This document shows, one piece after another, positions 1 through 8,574 of a DNA stretch of 64,000 nt; position 1 is the stretch's first letter, and each line of letters opens with the position of its first letter. The stretch is from Rhizobium sp. NFR03 (GTDB taxonomy: Bacteria > Pseudomonadota > Alphaproteobacteria > Rhizobiales > Rhizobiaceae). The position numbers and the translations under genes were made by a program. The notes beneath the pieces were generated by a model. The model did no database searches, was not told the origin of the DNA, and saw only the letters and a program-made list of their open reading frames with translations. The stretch lies in assembly GCF_900111275.1 (NCBI RefSeq), contig NZ_FOGR01000002.1, forward strand, positions 434,001-498,000, given 5' to 3'.

Positions 1-372
1 CAGCTTTTCCGCGTTGTGCACAACATCTGCCGCAACGCCGTTCAGGCGCTGGTCAACGAGAATGATCCCGGCAACCCGGTGCGCAACGTCACCGTCTCCG
101 CCATGCGCACCGGCAGCGTGGTCAGCATCACAGTGGATGATACCGGCCCCGGCATGCCGAGGAAGGCGCGGGAGAACCTGTTTGCTCCCTTCAGAGGCTC
201 AGCGCGCTCGGGTGGCACCGGCCTCGGCCTCGCCATTGCCCGCGAACTGGTGCTCGCGCACGGCGGCACCATCGCGCTGGTGGAAAAGGCGACACCCGGC
301 ACCCTGTTCCGTATCGAGCTTCCCGATCGTCCTGTGCCCCTTGATGCCTTCCGCTCGCAGGGACGAACCTGA
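1..372 (+). CDS. Sensor histidine kinase, C-terminal part (cut by window edge)
   Basis: The frame is open from base 1 and ends at 372, giving 123 residues of a histidine kinase ATP-binding (HATPase_c) domain. The N box (HNICRNAVQAL, residues 7-17), G1 box (DDTGPGMP, 46-53), F box (LFAPF, 60-64) and G2 box (GGTGLGLAIA, 71-80) are all visible and in order, so the ATP-binding half looks functional. The sensor and dimerisation regions lie outside the window, so neither the signal nor the partner regulator can be named. The domain ends shortly after the G2 box with no receiver domain. Confidence 0.9.
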   Translation, partial: QLFRVVHNICRNAVQALVNENDPGNPVRNVTVSAMRTGSVVSITVDDTGPGMPRKARENLFAPFRGSARSGGTGLGLAIARELVLAHGGTIALVEKATPGTLFRIELPDRPVPLDAFRSQGRT

Positions 373-533
373 GTCCACAATCTACCGTCATCTCGTCGTT
401 ATGAAGAAATAAAACGATTTCAGGTAGATAGGAAATCTCCGACGCAAAATTCCGGAAATTTTCCGAAATTGGCTTGCATTCGTTTCTCCCAGGCTTTAGA
501 GGATCGCCACGCACACAGCAGACGCTGTTGCAC

Positions 534-610
534 GCACCCGTAGCTCAGCTGGATAGAGCATCAGACTACGAATCTGAGGGTCGGACGTTCGAATCGTTCC
601 GGGTGCGCCA
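534..610 (+). tRNA. tRNA-Arg (anticodon ACG)
   Basis: A complete 77-nt cloverleaf is present. The acceptor stem GCACCCG pairs with CGGGTGC, the anticodon loop CTACGAA carries ACG (A34 would be modified to inosine to read CGN codons), the T loop is TTCGAAT, and CCA is encoded. No integrase or duplicated tRNA 3' end is nearby, so it does not look like an occupied integration site. Confidence 0.97.
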
Positions 611-657
611 CTTCTTCTCCCCAAGCAAATCATGATGATACGGCCACCGCAAAGCAT

Positions 658-810
658 TCAGCGCTTGCCGTAGAGATCCTCGACCTTGTCGTCCTGTCGC
701 TCTTTCTCGGCTCGCGACAGCTTGCGCTGGCTGGCGAGGCCGTAGGCGAGCGCAAGGCCGAGAATGGCCGCGCCACCAGCGGTGGCGAATAGCCAGATAT
801 AGTTTTCCAT
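658..810 (-). CDS. Small single-pass membrane protein (50 aa), function unknown
   Basis: This reads as MENYIWLFATAGGAAILGLALAYGLASQ followed by a charged tail rich in Arg, Lys, Asp and Glu. Residues 5-27 form one hydrophobic helix, so an inner-membrane micropeptide with a cytoplasmic tail is likely. The ATG at 810 has a good AAGGAG site just upstream, which supports this start over a longer frame beginning at 867. I do not recognise a named family, though small proteins of this shape are common in rhizobia. Confidence 0.6.
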   Translation of the reverse strand: MENYIWLFATAGGAAILGLALAYGLASQRKLSRAEKERQDDKVEDLYGKR

Positions 811-844
811 GCTTATCTCCTTTGATGTGGGGGCCAGAACAGGT

Positions 845-1330
845 TCATCGTCCGCCCGTCGAAGCATGCAGACGGGCAGGACGGACAGTTACAGGCTTGA
901 GCAGGTCCAGGGTGCGCTGATCCGGCTTGCCGCTGAAGTATCGCTTCAAGGCCGTCTCGAACGGTGCTGCATCACCACCTGCCTCGATTGTGGCGCGGGA
1001 AAACAGCGTCATGGACGAGCGGAATTTCAGGTCGTCCGGGCTGGAAAAGATGGAGCGTGCCGTCAATGCATCGTCGAGCCCGTTCACCGTCGTCGTGCAC
1101 TCCAGCAATCGTCCGCCGAGCAGCGGATGCTCCAGATACGCCTGCGCTTCCGCCAGCCCTGAAATGGCAAAGTGCCGTGCTGTTGGGGAAGACCCCAGAC
1201 CCTCGATCTGCGGAAAGACGAACCACATCCAGTGCGACCGCTTCTCTCCTGCCGCGAGTTCGTTGAGCGCCTGACGATAGACGCGCGACTGTGCCTCGAT
1301 GAAGCGGGTGAGGTGGAAGGGATCTTTCAT
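845..1330 (-). CDS. DUF1810 family protein
   Basis: A 161-residue soluble protein beginning MKDPFHLTRFIEAQ. The stretch SHWMWFVFPQIEGLG and the later pattern SSxTARHFAI and LLGGRLLEC are typical of the DUF1810 family, whose members are small cytosolic proteins of unknown biochemical role. The length matches the family. It stands alone, 34 bp upstream of the micropeptide gene on the same strand. No function is inferred. Confidence 0.8.
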   Translation of the reverse strand: MKDPFHLTRFIEAQSRVYRQALNELAAGEKRSHWMWFVFPQIEGLGSSPTARHFAISGLAEAQAYLEHPLLGGRLLECTTTVNGLDDALTARSIFSSPDDLKFRSSMTLFSRATIEAGGDAAPFETALKRYFSGKPDQRTLDLLKPVTVRPARLHASTGGR

Positions 1331-1413
1331 GGCGGTCTCCTGAATGTCAGGTATGACTAACCATCTTGCAGGCCGTTTGTTCGGCCTGTCGATCTTGGGA
1401 CGATTCCGAGATC

Positions 1414-2097
1414 CTACACCGCGAGATCATTGTCGAACCGTAGGATCGAACGCCCGCTTGTCACGTCGCTTGCCAGCAGCCTTGCCTGATCGCGCACGCC
1501 CTCCGGCACATCAATGACCAGATCGGCGCCCGTCGCGGTGAAAACCTCCTCGATGACGATGCCCCCGAGGCTCACAAGGCGCGCCTTGACCAGCGCGAGG
1601 TCTGCAAATGCAACACGCAGGAGGCCGCGCGCCATCGCGATGTGCTCGATGCGTTCCGCCCCATGAAGCGCCATGGCTGCCGTACCGCCATAGGCGCGCA
1701 TGAGCCCGCCACTGCCGAGCAGGATGCCGCCGAACCAGCGGATGACAAGGACGACGACATGATCGAGCCCTTGCCCGTCAATTGCCTGCAGAATAGGTTT
1801 GCCGGCAGTACCTCCCGGTTCCCCATCGTCGTTGAAGCGATAGGTCTGTCCGACCCGCCAGGCCCAGCAATTGTGCGTGGCGGTTGGATCCGACTGCGCG
1901 TCGAGAAACGCGCGTGCCTCCGCCTCGTCGGCAATCGGCGCGCAATGCGCGAGAAACCGGCTCTTCTTGATTTCCTGATGGAAACTATGCGGTCGGGCAA
2001 GGGTGAGCATGCCGTCTCTTACGGCAAATTCCGCAGCGTTGAAATCCGTCCGAGGAAGGACAAAGAGCCGGAACGACGCATGATCGTCCCGGCTCAC
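1414..2097 (-). CDS. YigZ/IMPACT family protein
   Basis: The body carries the UPF0029 signature: KKSRFLA near the N-terminus, then DDGEPGGTAGKPIL and IRWFGGILLGSGGL. In other organisms IMPACT proteins act on GCN2 signalling; the bacterial function is not settled. The GTG at 2097 has GAAGGA at a good distance, directly after the putA stop, and putA lies 14 bp upstream, so translation may be coupled. An ATG at 2013 would give a protein closer to the usual family start and is the main alternative. Confidence 0.82.
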   Translation of the reverse strand: MSRDDHASFRLFVLPRTDFNAAEFAVRDGMLTLARPHSFHQEIKKSRFLAHCAPIADEAEARAFLDAQSDPTATHNCWAWRVGQTYRFNDDGEPGGTAGKPILQAIDGQGLDHVVVLVIRWFGGILLGSGGLMRAYGGTAAMALHGAERIEHIAMARGLLRVAFADLALVKARLVSLGGIVIEEVFTATGADLVIDVPEGVRDQARLLASDVTSGRSILRFDNDLAV

Positions 2098-2110
2098 GGA
2101 GTATCCTTCG

Positions 2111-5100
2111 TCAGCCGATCGACATCAGGCTGGCATTGCCGCCGGCCGCGGCCGTATTGACGCTGGTGGAGACCTCCTCCAGCAACCAGTTGAGGCAGTA
2201 GGCATCCGGATTGCCAATCAGGCTTTCCGTGGTCGCCGCCTGCACGAGAACGAGCGGACCCGGCAAGCCGGCAATGGTCCGGTTCACCGCCTTTACCCGG
2301 TCCGCATCCCCTTCGACCAACGCGCCCGAAAACGGGCCGGCTTGTGCCCAGTCCTGGACAAAGGACAGCCGCGTCGCAACGCTCGCCGGTAAGGCAGCCA
2401 GATCGCCTTCGAGGCCTGAAGCCGCGTCGATGACGCCGGTATTGCCAGTCGCCAGCACGGCCGAAATCTGACGGATCAGGCCTTCCAGCGTTTGCGGCGC
2501 CAGAAGGATCTGCCCGCGCGGATGCAGCGCATAGAGATTGCGCTCGCCGACCGGGCCCGGCATCTCGCTGACGAGGCCGAGCGGGGACAGGCTGCCCGTG
2601 TCGCGGGCGTCGGACGCTTCCGCCTTCAGGCCGCGTCCATCGAGCCATTTGGAGAAGTCGTGCAGCGCCGGATCGATGTGGACGGAGCTGACCTGCGGTG
2701 GAACCGGCGCAACGCGGACGAGGCGTCCGAGATAGAGCGGTCCGCCAGCTTTCGGTCCCGTACCTGAAAGACCGCGCCCGCCAAAGGGCTGCACGCCCAC
2801 GACCGCGCCGATGATGTTGCGATTGACGTAGAGATTGCCCGCCTTCACCCGGCTCGTCACATGCGCAATGGTCTCGTCGAGGCGCGTGTGCAGGCCGAAC
2901 GTCAGGCCGTAGCCGGTCGCGTTGATGTCGTCGATCAGCCGGTCGAGATCGTCCCGCTCATAGCGCAGGACATGGAGCACCGGTCCGAACACCTCGCGGA
3001 CGAGGTCGGAGAGCTTCGTGATTTCGATGATCGTCGGCGCGACGAAGGTGCCCTGAGCGGTCGCCTCCGGCATGGCGATCTGCTCGACGCGCGCACCGAT
3101 GCTCCGCATCGCGGCGATATGCCTGTCGATCGTCTCCTTCGCCTCGGATGAAATCACCGGTCCGACATCGACGGACAGCCGGTCGGTGCGGCCGATGTCG
3201 AGTTCGTGCAGCGCACCCTTCAGCATGGTCAGCACGCGGTCGGCAACATCCGTCTGCAGGCAGAGGACGCGCAAAGCAGAGCAGCGCTGTCCGGCGCTGT
3301 CGAAGGCAGACGCGATGACGTCGGCGACCACCTGTTCGGCAAGGGCCGAGCTATCGACGATCATGGCATTCTGCCCGCCCGTCTCGGCGATCAGAGGGAT
3401 CGGCTTGCCCTCGGGCGAGAGCCGTCCTGCAAGCTGGGCCTGGATGAGCCGCGCCACTTCCGTCGATCCGGTGAACATCACGCCGGCAACGCCATCCGCC
3501 CCGACGAGGGCCGCACCCACGCGCCCGTCGCCCGGCAGGAACTGCAGGACATCTCTCGGAATGCCGGCCTCATGCAGCAGGCGCACGCCTTCGGCGGCGA
3601 TCAGCGGCGTTTCCTCGGCGGGCTTGGCAAGCACCGGATTGCCGGCAACGAGGGCTGCGGCGATCTGCCCGGTGAAGATGGCCAGCGGGAAATTCCATGG
3701 GCTGATGCAGACGATCGGGCCAAGGGCCCCATGCGCCGGACCGAGCGTCCGGCCGGCCTGTTCCGCGTAATAGCGCAGGAAGTCAATCGCCTCGCGCACT
3801 TCGGCGATGGCGTTCGGTGCCGATTTTCCGGCCTCGCGCATGATGAGACCGAGGAGGTCGGGCATGCGGGCCTGCATCAGATCCGCGGCACGCGACAGGC
3901 AGGCGGCACGCTCGGCCGGAGGCGTCGCGCCCCACCGGGCGGTGGCATCCGCGGCAAGCGCTACCGCCTGCACCGCATCTGCGTCCGAAGCCTCGATAAC
4001 GGTGCCGACATGGTCGCGCCGGTCGCCGGGGTTCTCGACGGGCCGCGCCTGACCGGCTGGCGTGTCGCCCGCGAGCATGGGTACGGCCGTCCAGTCGGCC
4101 GTCGCGCCCTTGACGAAGGTTTCCGACAGCATCGCCAGCGTCGTCTCCGAGGAGAGATCGAGGCCTGCCGAATTGCTGCGGCCGGGATAGAGCGCTGCGG
4201 GCAGGCGGATCTTGTCATGCGACGCGCCGGGGGAGGGCATGCCGCGCACGATCTCCACCGGATCGGCGATCAGTTCATCCACGGACACGGCAGGATCGGC
4301 GATGCGGTTGACGAAGGACGAGTTGGCACCATTCTCCAGCAGGCGGCGCACGAGATAGGCGAGCAGGGTTTCGTGCGTGCCCACAGGCGCATAGATGCGG
4401 CACGGCCGGTTGAGCTTGTCGGCACCCACGACCTCGTCGTACAGCGGCTCGCCCATGCCATGCAGGCACTGGAACTCATAGTCGCCGACGGTGAAATCCG
4501 GGCCGGCCATGGCATGAATGGTCGCAAGGCTCTGCGCGTTGTGCGTGGCGAACTGCGGAAAGATCACGTCTTTGGCCGCAAGCAGCTTGCGCGCGCAGGC
4601 GATGTAGGAAACGTCGGTATGGATCTTGCGCGTGAAGACCGGGAAGTCTTCGAGCCCGTCCACCTGCGCCCGCTTGATCTCGGCATCCCAATAGGCGCCC
4701 TTGACGAGGCGGACCATCATGCGATGGCCGGAGCGACGGGCAAGGTCGATCACGACATCGAGCACCATCGGGCACCGCTTGCCATAAGCCTGAACGACGA
4801 AGCCGACACCATGCCAGCCGGAAAGTTCCGGGTCGAGCCGCAGGGCTTCCAGAAGGTCGAGCGACAATTCCAGCCGGTCGGCTTCCTCGGCGTCGATGTT
4901 GAGGCCGATGTCATAACGCTTCGCAATCAGCGCCAGCGCCTTCACGCGCGGCAGCAGTTCGTCCATCACGCGCGCCGCCTGCGCCCTGACATAGCGGGGA
5001 TGCAGCGCCGAGAGCTTGATCGAAATGCCGGGACCCTCATAGATCCCCCGGCCGGCTGCGGCCTTGCCGATGGCATGGATCGCGTTTTCGTAGTCCGCAT

Positions 5101-5806
5101 AGTAGCGCTTGGCGTCGGCCGCCGTCGTTGCGGCCTCACCGAGCATGTCGTAGGAATAGCGGAAGCCGCGGGCTTCCAGAGGGCGAGCGCGCTTCAGCGC
5201 CTCCTCGATCGTCTCGCCCGTGACGAACTGCTCTCCCATCATCCGCATGGCCATGTCGACGCCGCGGCGAATGACCGGCTCGCCGGCCCGCGCGATGAGG
5301 CGCGTGAGCGCTGCCGAAAGCCCCCGATCGTTGACGGTCGATGTCAGTTTGCCGGTGACGACGAGCCCCCAGGTGGCCGCGTTGACGAAGAGCGAGCGCC
5401 CGCCGCCGACATGCGAACGCCAGTCGCCTGTCGCGATCTTGTCGCGGATCAGCGCATCGCGCGTCGCCGTATCGGGAATGCGCAGCAGGGCTTCGGCAAG
5501 GCACATCAGCGCCACACCCTCCTGGCTTGACAGCGAATATTCATGCACCAGCCCCTCGACGCCGGAGCCCTTGTGCTTGGCCCGCAATGCGGTGATCAGC
5601 CCTCGCGCCGTCTTGGCAGCCTGCATGCGCATGTCGTCCGGCAGCGTCGCCTGTTCCAGCAGAGCAGCGACACAGCTCGTCTCCGGCTGACGATAGGCGC
5701 GCGTGACGGCGGCACGAAGCGGCGTCGGAGCGGCGAGGGGAGGTGCGAAAGCCTCGAAAGGAAGCGGCATCGTGTCAAGGGTGGACTTCGGCGACGTCTG
5801 GATCAT
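2111..5806 (-). CDS. putA: Bifunctional proline dehydrogenase / L-glutamate-gamma-semialdehyde dehydrogenase PutA
   Basis: PutA oxidises proline to pyrroline-5-carboxylate on FAD and then to glutamate with NAD. The 1231-residue protein shows the proline dehydrogenase barrel (MVRLVKGAYWDAEIKRAQ) in the first half and an aldehyde dehydrogenase module (ETGGQNAMIV, then SAGQRCSALR with the catalytic cysteine) in the second. It lacks the N-terminal ribbon-helix-helix DNA-binding domain of enterobacterial PutA, so it should not repress its own gene. The ATG at 5806 (MIQTSPKSTLD) is preferred; a longer frame to 5926 adds 40 residues of unconvincing sequence. No Lrp-type putR gene is adjacent. Confidence 0.96.
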   Translation of the reverse strand: MIQTSPKSTLDTMPLPFEAFAPPLAAPTPLRAAVTRAYRQPETSCVAALLEQATLPDDMRMQAAKTARGLITALRAKHKGSGVEGLVHEYSLSSQEGVALMCLAEALLRIPDTATRDALIRDKIATGDWRSHVGGGRSLFVNAATWGLVVTGKLTSTVNDRGLSAALTRLIARAGEPVIRRGVDMAMRMMGEQFVTGETIEEALKRARPLEARGFRYSYDMLGEAATTAADAKRYYADYENAIHAIGKAAAGRGIYEGPGISIKLSALHPRYVRAQAARVMDELLPRVKALALIAKRYDIGLNIDAEEADRLELSLDLLEALRLDPELSGWHGVGFVVQAYGKRCPMVLDVVIDLARRSGHRMMVRLVKGAYWDAEIKRAQVDGLEDFPVFTRKIHTDVSYIACARKLLAAKDVIFPQFATHNAQSLATIHAMAGPDFTVGDYEFQCLHGMGEPLYDEVVGADKLNRPCRIYAPVGTHETLLAYLVRRLLENGANSSFVNRIADPAVSVDELIADPVEIVRGMPSPGASHDKIRLPAALYPGRSNSAGLDLSSETTLAMLSETFVKGATADWTAVPMLAGDTPAGQARPVENPGDRRDHVGTVIEASDADAVQAVALAADATARWGATPPAERAACLSRAADLMQARMPDLLGLIMREAGKSAPNAIAEVREAIDFLRYYAEQAGRTLGPAHGALGPIVCISPWNFPLAIFTGQIAAALVAGNPVLAKPAEETPLIAAEGVRLLHEAGIPRDVLQFLPGDGRVGAALVGADGVAGVMFTGSTEVARLIQAQLAGRLSPEGKPIPLIAETGGQNAMIVDSSALAEQVVADVIASAFDSAGQRCSALRVLCLQTDVADRVLTMLKGALHELDIGRTDRLSVDVGPVISSEAKETIDRHIAAMRSIGARVEQIAMPEATAQGTFVAPTIIEITKLSDLVREVFGPVLHVLRYERDDLDRLIDDINATGYGLTFGLHTRLDETIAHVTSRVKAGNLYVNRNIIGAVVGVQPFGGRGLSGTGPKAGGPLYLGRLVRVAPVPPQVSSVHIDPALHDFSKWLDGRGLKAEASDARDTGSLSPLGLVSEMPGPVGERNLYALHPRGQILLAPQTLEGLIRQISAVLATGNTGVIDAASGLEGDLAALPASVATRLSFVQDWAQAGPFSGALVEGDADRVKAVNRTIAGLPGPLVLVQAATTESLIGNPDAYCLNWLLEEVSTSVNTAAAGGNASLMSIG

Positions 5807-5987
5807 CGGGAGGCCTTTTCGGTGCGAAAACAGGAGGATGCGGTCGTGTCGAACGGTGTGCGAAGAGTACCCTCGATGAGCCCGTATCTCCATCCGGAAA
5901 AAACGGAGGAATGCCTCATCATCCACGCCTGAAGGCCCTTTCGGGCGCGATTCATGCGGAGATCCTCAAAATACTCCGTCGGAATGC

Positions 5988-6362
5988 CTAAAGCAGGACA
6001 TGCGCCGACAAAGCCTGCCGGGCCGTCAGACATTCATCGTCACCCGGCATGCAGGTGCGGCAGACGATCGGCCTGATATCGTAGATGCCGCAACCGACAT
6101 GCTGCCCCAGCACGCCGGACAGAGCCGCGCACCGGTCATTCTCGCACCGCATGCCGCCGAGATCCGCCGAGACGAACTCTTCCGGGATCCGCGCCAGCTC
6201 CTTGTCGCTCTCCATCGAGAAGCGCGGCCAGTCGGCGGAGTAGGAGCAGCAGGCGCCGCAGCTCTGGCAGTCGAAATCTTCGGTAGGAACGGCAGGCATC
6301 ATAGGGAGAAATCTAGCACGCAACGGCATGCCGCGCCATGCCGCTGATAGGCTCTGAAACAA
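5988..6362 (-). CDS. YkgJ family cysteine-cluster protein
   Basis: The core reads DFDCQSCGACCSYSADWPRF, followed later by CENDRCAAL, VGCGIYDIRPIVCRTC and DDEC. This cysteine-rich pattern defines the YkgJ family (putative zinc- or iron-chelating proteins), whose biochemical role is not established. The start is uncertain: ATGs at 6302 and 6299 immediately before PAVPTEDFDC would give about 103 residues and fit the family better than 6362. It is divergent from the racemase gene and lies upstream of putA on the same strand with a gap of about 180 bp. Confidence 0.8.
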   Translation of the reverse strand: MFQSLSAAWRGMPLRARFLPMMPAVPTEDFDCQSCGACCSYSADWPRFSMESDKELARIPEEFVSADLGGMRCENDRCAALSGVLGQHVGCGIYDIRPIVCRTCMPGDDECLTARQALSAHVLL

Positions 6363-6473
6363 ACGCGGGATGGAAGAAGGTCTCTAGGCAATAGCCGTGA
6401 ACAGGCGTAAATAGCTCTGTACACATTTTGTCGCCAGGTGACGCGACATGACGGCACGCGAGGAGTTCGACCA

Positions 6474-7508
6474 ATGAGATGGAAGCGTACGATCCAGTTG
6501 CTGGATGTTCATTGCGAAGGCGAAATCGGGAAGGTCGCCATTGGCGGCGTGCCGAAAATTCCGGGCAACACGATCGCCGAGCAGCTTCATCACATCAATA
6601 CGGTGGATGACAGCCTCAGGCGGTTCCTCTGCCTGGAGCCGCGCGCGGCCTCCATCGGTTCGGTCAACCTGCTCGTGCCTGCCAAGCGTCCGGAAGCCGA
6701 TGCCGGCTTCATCATTCTCCAGGCCGATCAGGCGCATGCCATGTCCGGCTCCAACTCCATCTGCGTTACCACGGCGCTGCTCGAATCCGGCATCGTCGAG
6801 ATGAAGGAGCCGGAGACGGTCGTCATGCTCGATACCGCCGCCGGTCTCGTCAAGGCGACGGCGACCTGCCGCGATGGCCGCTGCGAGCGCGTCAAGCTGA
6901 CGATGACCCCGTCCTTCGTGCAGGCGCTGGATGTCGAGGTGGAAACGCCGCAATGGGGCACGATCAAGGTCGATCTCTGCTATGGCGGCATCTTCTATGC
7001 CCTCGTGGACGTTCACCAGATCGGCACGACGATCGAGAAAGCCAATGCCCGCGCGATCGTGGAGGCCGGGATGATCATCAAGGACATCGTCAACCGCACC
7101 ATCCCGACGGTTCATCCCGAGATCCCGGAGATTTCCGGCGTCGCCTATGTCATGTTCCGCAGCACCGAAGCCGACGGCACGGTGCGCACCTGCACGACCA
7201 TGTGGCCGGGTCGCGTCGACCGCTCTCCCTGCGGCACCGGCAGCTCCGCCAACCTCGCTACCCTTCACGCGCGCGGACTTGCAAAACCCGGCGATGTGTT
7301 CAAGTCCCGCTCGATCATCGGCTCCGAGTTCGAAGTCGGGCTGGAAAGCGTTACCGAGGTCGCCGGCCGCCCGGCCATCATCCCCACCATCTCGGGCCGC
7401 GGCTGGACGTTCGGCTTGCATCAGGTCGCCCTCGATCCTTTCGATCCGCTGGCGGATGGTTTTGCGCTGACAGATACCTGGGGTCCGCAGGCAGGCGAGA
7501 TCCGGTAG
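6474..7508 (+). CDS. Proline racemase superfamily enzyme (hydroxyproline epimerase or 3-hydroxyproline dehydratase type)
   Basis: This 344-residue protein has the fold of proline racemase and hydroxyproline epimerase, enzymes using two acid/base residues in the sequences M-C-G and S-P-C-G-T-G. Here the first is serine (MSGSNSIC, Ser91) and the second is cysteine (SPCGTG, Cys253). Serine/cysteine variants belong to the hydroxyproline-acting branch as I recall, so true proline racemase is less likely. The ATG at 6474 has AGGAG eight bases upstream. Proximity to putA suggests catabolism of proline derivatives, but hydroxyproline oxidase and deaminase genes are not nearby. Confidence 0.85.
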   Translation: MRWKRTIQLLDVHCEGEIGKVAIGGVPKIPGNTIAEQLHHINTVDDSLRRFLCLEPRAASIGSVNLLVPAKRPEADAGFIILQADQAHAMSGSNSICVTTALLESGIVEMKEPETVVMLDTAAGLVKATATCRDGRCERVKLTMTPSFVQALDVEVETPQWGTIKVDLCYGGIFYALVDVHQIGTTIEKANARAIVEAGMIIKDIVNRTIPTVHPEIPEISGVAYVMFRSTEADGTVRTCTTMWPGRVDRSPCGTGSSANLATLHARGLAKPGDVFKSRSIIGSEFEVGLESVTEVAGRPAIIPTISGRGWTFGLHQVALDPFDPLADGFALTDTWGPQAGEIR

Positions 7509-7582
7509 CTCGCCTCGGGTCGGCGCGGAGTGCCGACTTCAGTTGCGTGGCTTGGCAGTGGCGGTTGACGGTTGGCGGAGGT

Positions 7583-7601
7583 CGTTCACTCCACGTGAAC
7601 G
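7583..7601. promoter_or_regulatory. Inverted repeat CGTTCAC-N5-GTGAACG upstream of the doxX-type gene
   Basis: CGTTCAC (7583-7589) and GTGAACG (7595-7601) are perfect 7-bp arms with a 5-bp spacer, about 85 bp before the DoxX start and downstream of the racemase stop. This size fits a dimeric repressor site. The regulator is unknown. Confidence 0.4.
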
Positions 7602-7684
7602 ATGTGTCGTCGGGCTATGGGCTATGTTCGTCATACATTGCTGCTAAAGCTGAGGCATCTTCTTCCTCAACGGAGCTCCGCCCC

Positions 7685-8068
7685 ATGTCCACCAGCGCCA
7701 TCGTCCTCGTCGGACGCATCCTCCTCTCCATCATCTTCATCGTTTCCGGCTTCGGCAAGATCAGCAACCTGTCGGGAACCGCCGGCTACTTCGCTGGCCA
7801 GGGCCTGCCGGTTCCGATGGTCACTGCCACCATCGTCTCGCTCGTCGAACTCGTCGGCGGCATCTTCATTCTCGTCGGCTTCTTCACGCGCCCAACGGCC
7901 TATGTCCTCGCCGCCTTCTGCATCGCAACGGCATTCATTGCGCATTTCAACTTTGCCGAAATGAACCAGATGATCAATTTCCAGAAGAATTTCGCCATGG
8001 CTGGCGGTTTCCTGGTGCTCGCAGCCTTCGGTCCCGGCGCCCTTTCGGTCGACGCCCGCCGCGCCTGA
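7685..8068 (+). CDS. DoxX family integral membrane protein
   Basis: A 127-residue protein with about four hydrophobic segments. It opens with LVGRILLSIIFIVSGFGKISN, and the G-R-(I/L)-L-L plus S-G-(F/W)-x-K pattern is the hallmark of DoxX proteins. It continues with a second segment at VELVGGIFILVGF and two more after RPTAY. Members are quinone-linked or redox-stress-associated membrane proteins, and many have no defined role. ATG 7685 follows GGAG. It ends before a strong bidirectional terminator and has no operon partner. Confidence 0.85.
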   Translation: MSTSAIVLVGRILLSIIFIVSGFGKISNLSGTAGYFAGQGLPVPMVTATIVSLVELVGGIFILVGFFTRPTAYVLAAFCIATAFIAHFNFAEMNQMINFQKNFAMAGGFLVLAAFGPGALSVDARRA

Positions 8069-8090
8069 TCTCTTGTCATCACGTCAAAGA

Positions 8091-8123
8091 AAAACCCGCC
8101 GGATCGAAAGTCCGGCGGGTTTT
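8091..8123. terminator. Bidirectional intrinsic terminator
   Basis: AAAACCCGCCGGA (8091-8103) and TCCGGCGGGTTTT (8111-8123) form a perfect 13-bp stem around the 7-nt loop TCGAAAG, with A and T tracts on either side. It lies between the converging doxX-type and fucU-type genes and can stop transcription both ways. Confidence 0.92.
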
Positions 8124-8142
8124 ATCGTTTATCAACGGCGTA

Positions 8143-8574
8143 TTATGCGGGATAGATGACGCCCTTGCGCAGGATCATGTTGCCATAAAGGCGCGGCTCG
8201 CTGGTCTGCACCACGGTATGGGCAGCCTTCACACGCGGATAGAAATCCGACCCGAGCAGCGGCACGACGGCCCGTTCCGGCTCGTGCCGGGCACAGCAGG
8301 CAATCAGTTCCTCGTGCACCGGGTCGAGAAGGTCGCGATCCTGCTTCACCGTCGCGCGAAAGATTGCTTCATCGACGAAATCGTCGATCGGCATGACGCT
8401 GAGGATGGCATCGACCACCGGCACCACGCCGTGGCCATCGAGACGGATCAGGCGGCGGGCGTGTTCGAGTGCAGGATAGTTGCCATCGACGATGGCGATC
8501 TCGTCGCCATGACCCATGGCGCGAAGCGTTGCGAGCAGGTCGGGGCTCAGGAGAGGAGAAAGACCTTTCAGCAT
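8143..8574 (-). CDS. RbsD/FucU family sugar mutarotase
   Basis: A 143-residue protein starting MLKGLSPLLSPDLLATL. GHGDEIAIVDGNYPA is the FucU/RbsD active-site region (catalytic His and Asp), and the C-terminal TSEPRLYGNMILRKGV matches the FucU pattern. These enzymes interconvert sugar anomers: FucU acts on L-fucose and RbsD on ribopyranose. The start overlaps the frcR stop by one base (TGATG), so the two genes are translationally coupled. With a fructose/ribose/mannose importer next door, a role in supplying the correct anomer of an imported sugar is reasonable, but the substrate is not proven. Confidence 0.85.
   Translation of the reverse strand: MLKGLSPLLSPDLLATLRAMGHGDEIAIVDGNYPALEHARRLIRLDGHGVVPVVDAILSVMPIDDFVDEAIFRATVKQDRDLLDPVHEELIACCARHEPERAVVPLLGSDFYPRVKAAHTVVQTSEPRLYGNMILRKGVIYPA

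Noticed and set aside
534-610. tRNA-Arg as an integration site for a mobile island
   Set aside because: No integrase, repeated tRNA end or change in gene character follows it.
3206-5530. Long open frame on the plus strand opposite putA
   Set aside because: Its sequence is rich in Arg, His and Gly without domain structure and mirrors putA codons; long antisense frames are usual in GC-rich DNA.
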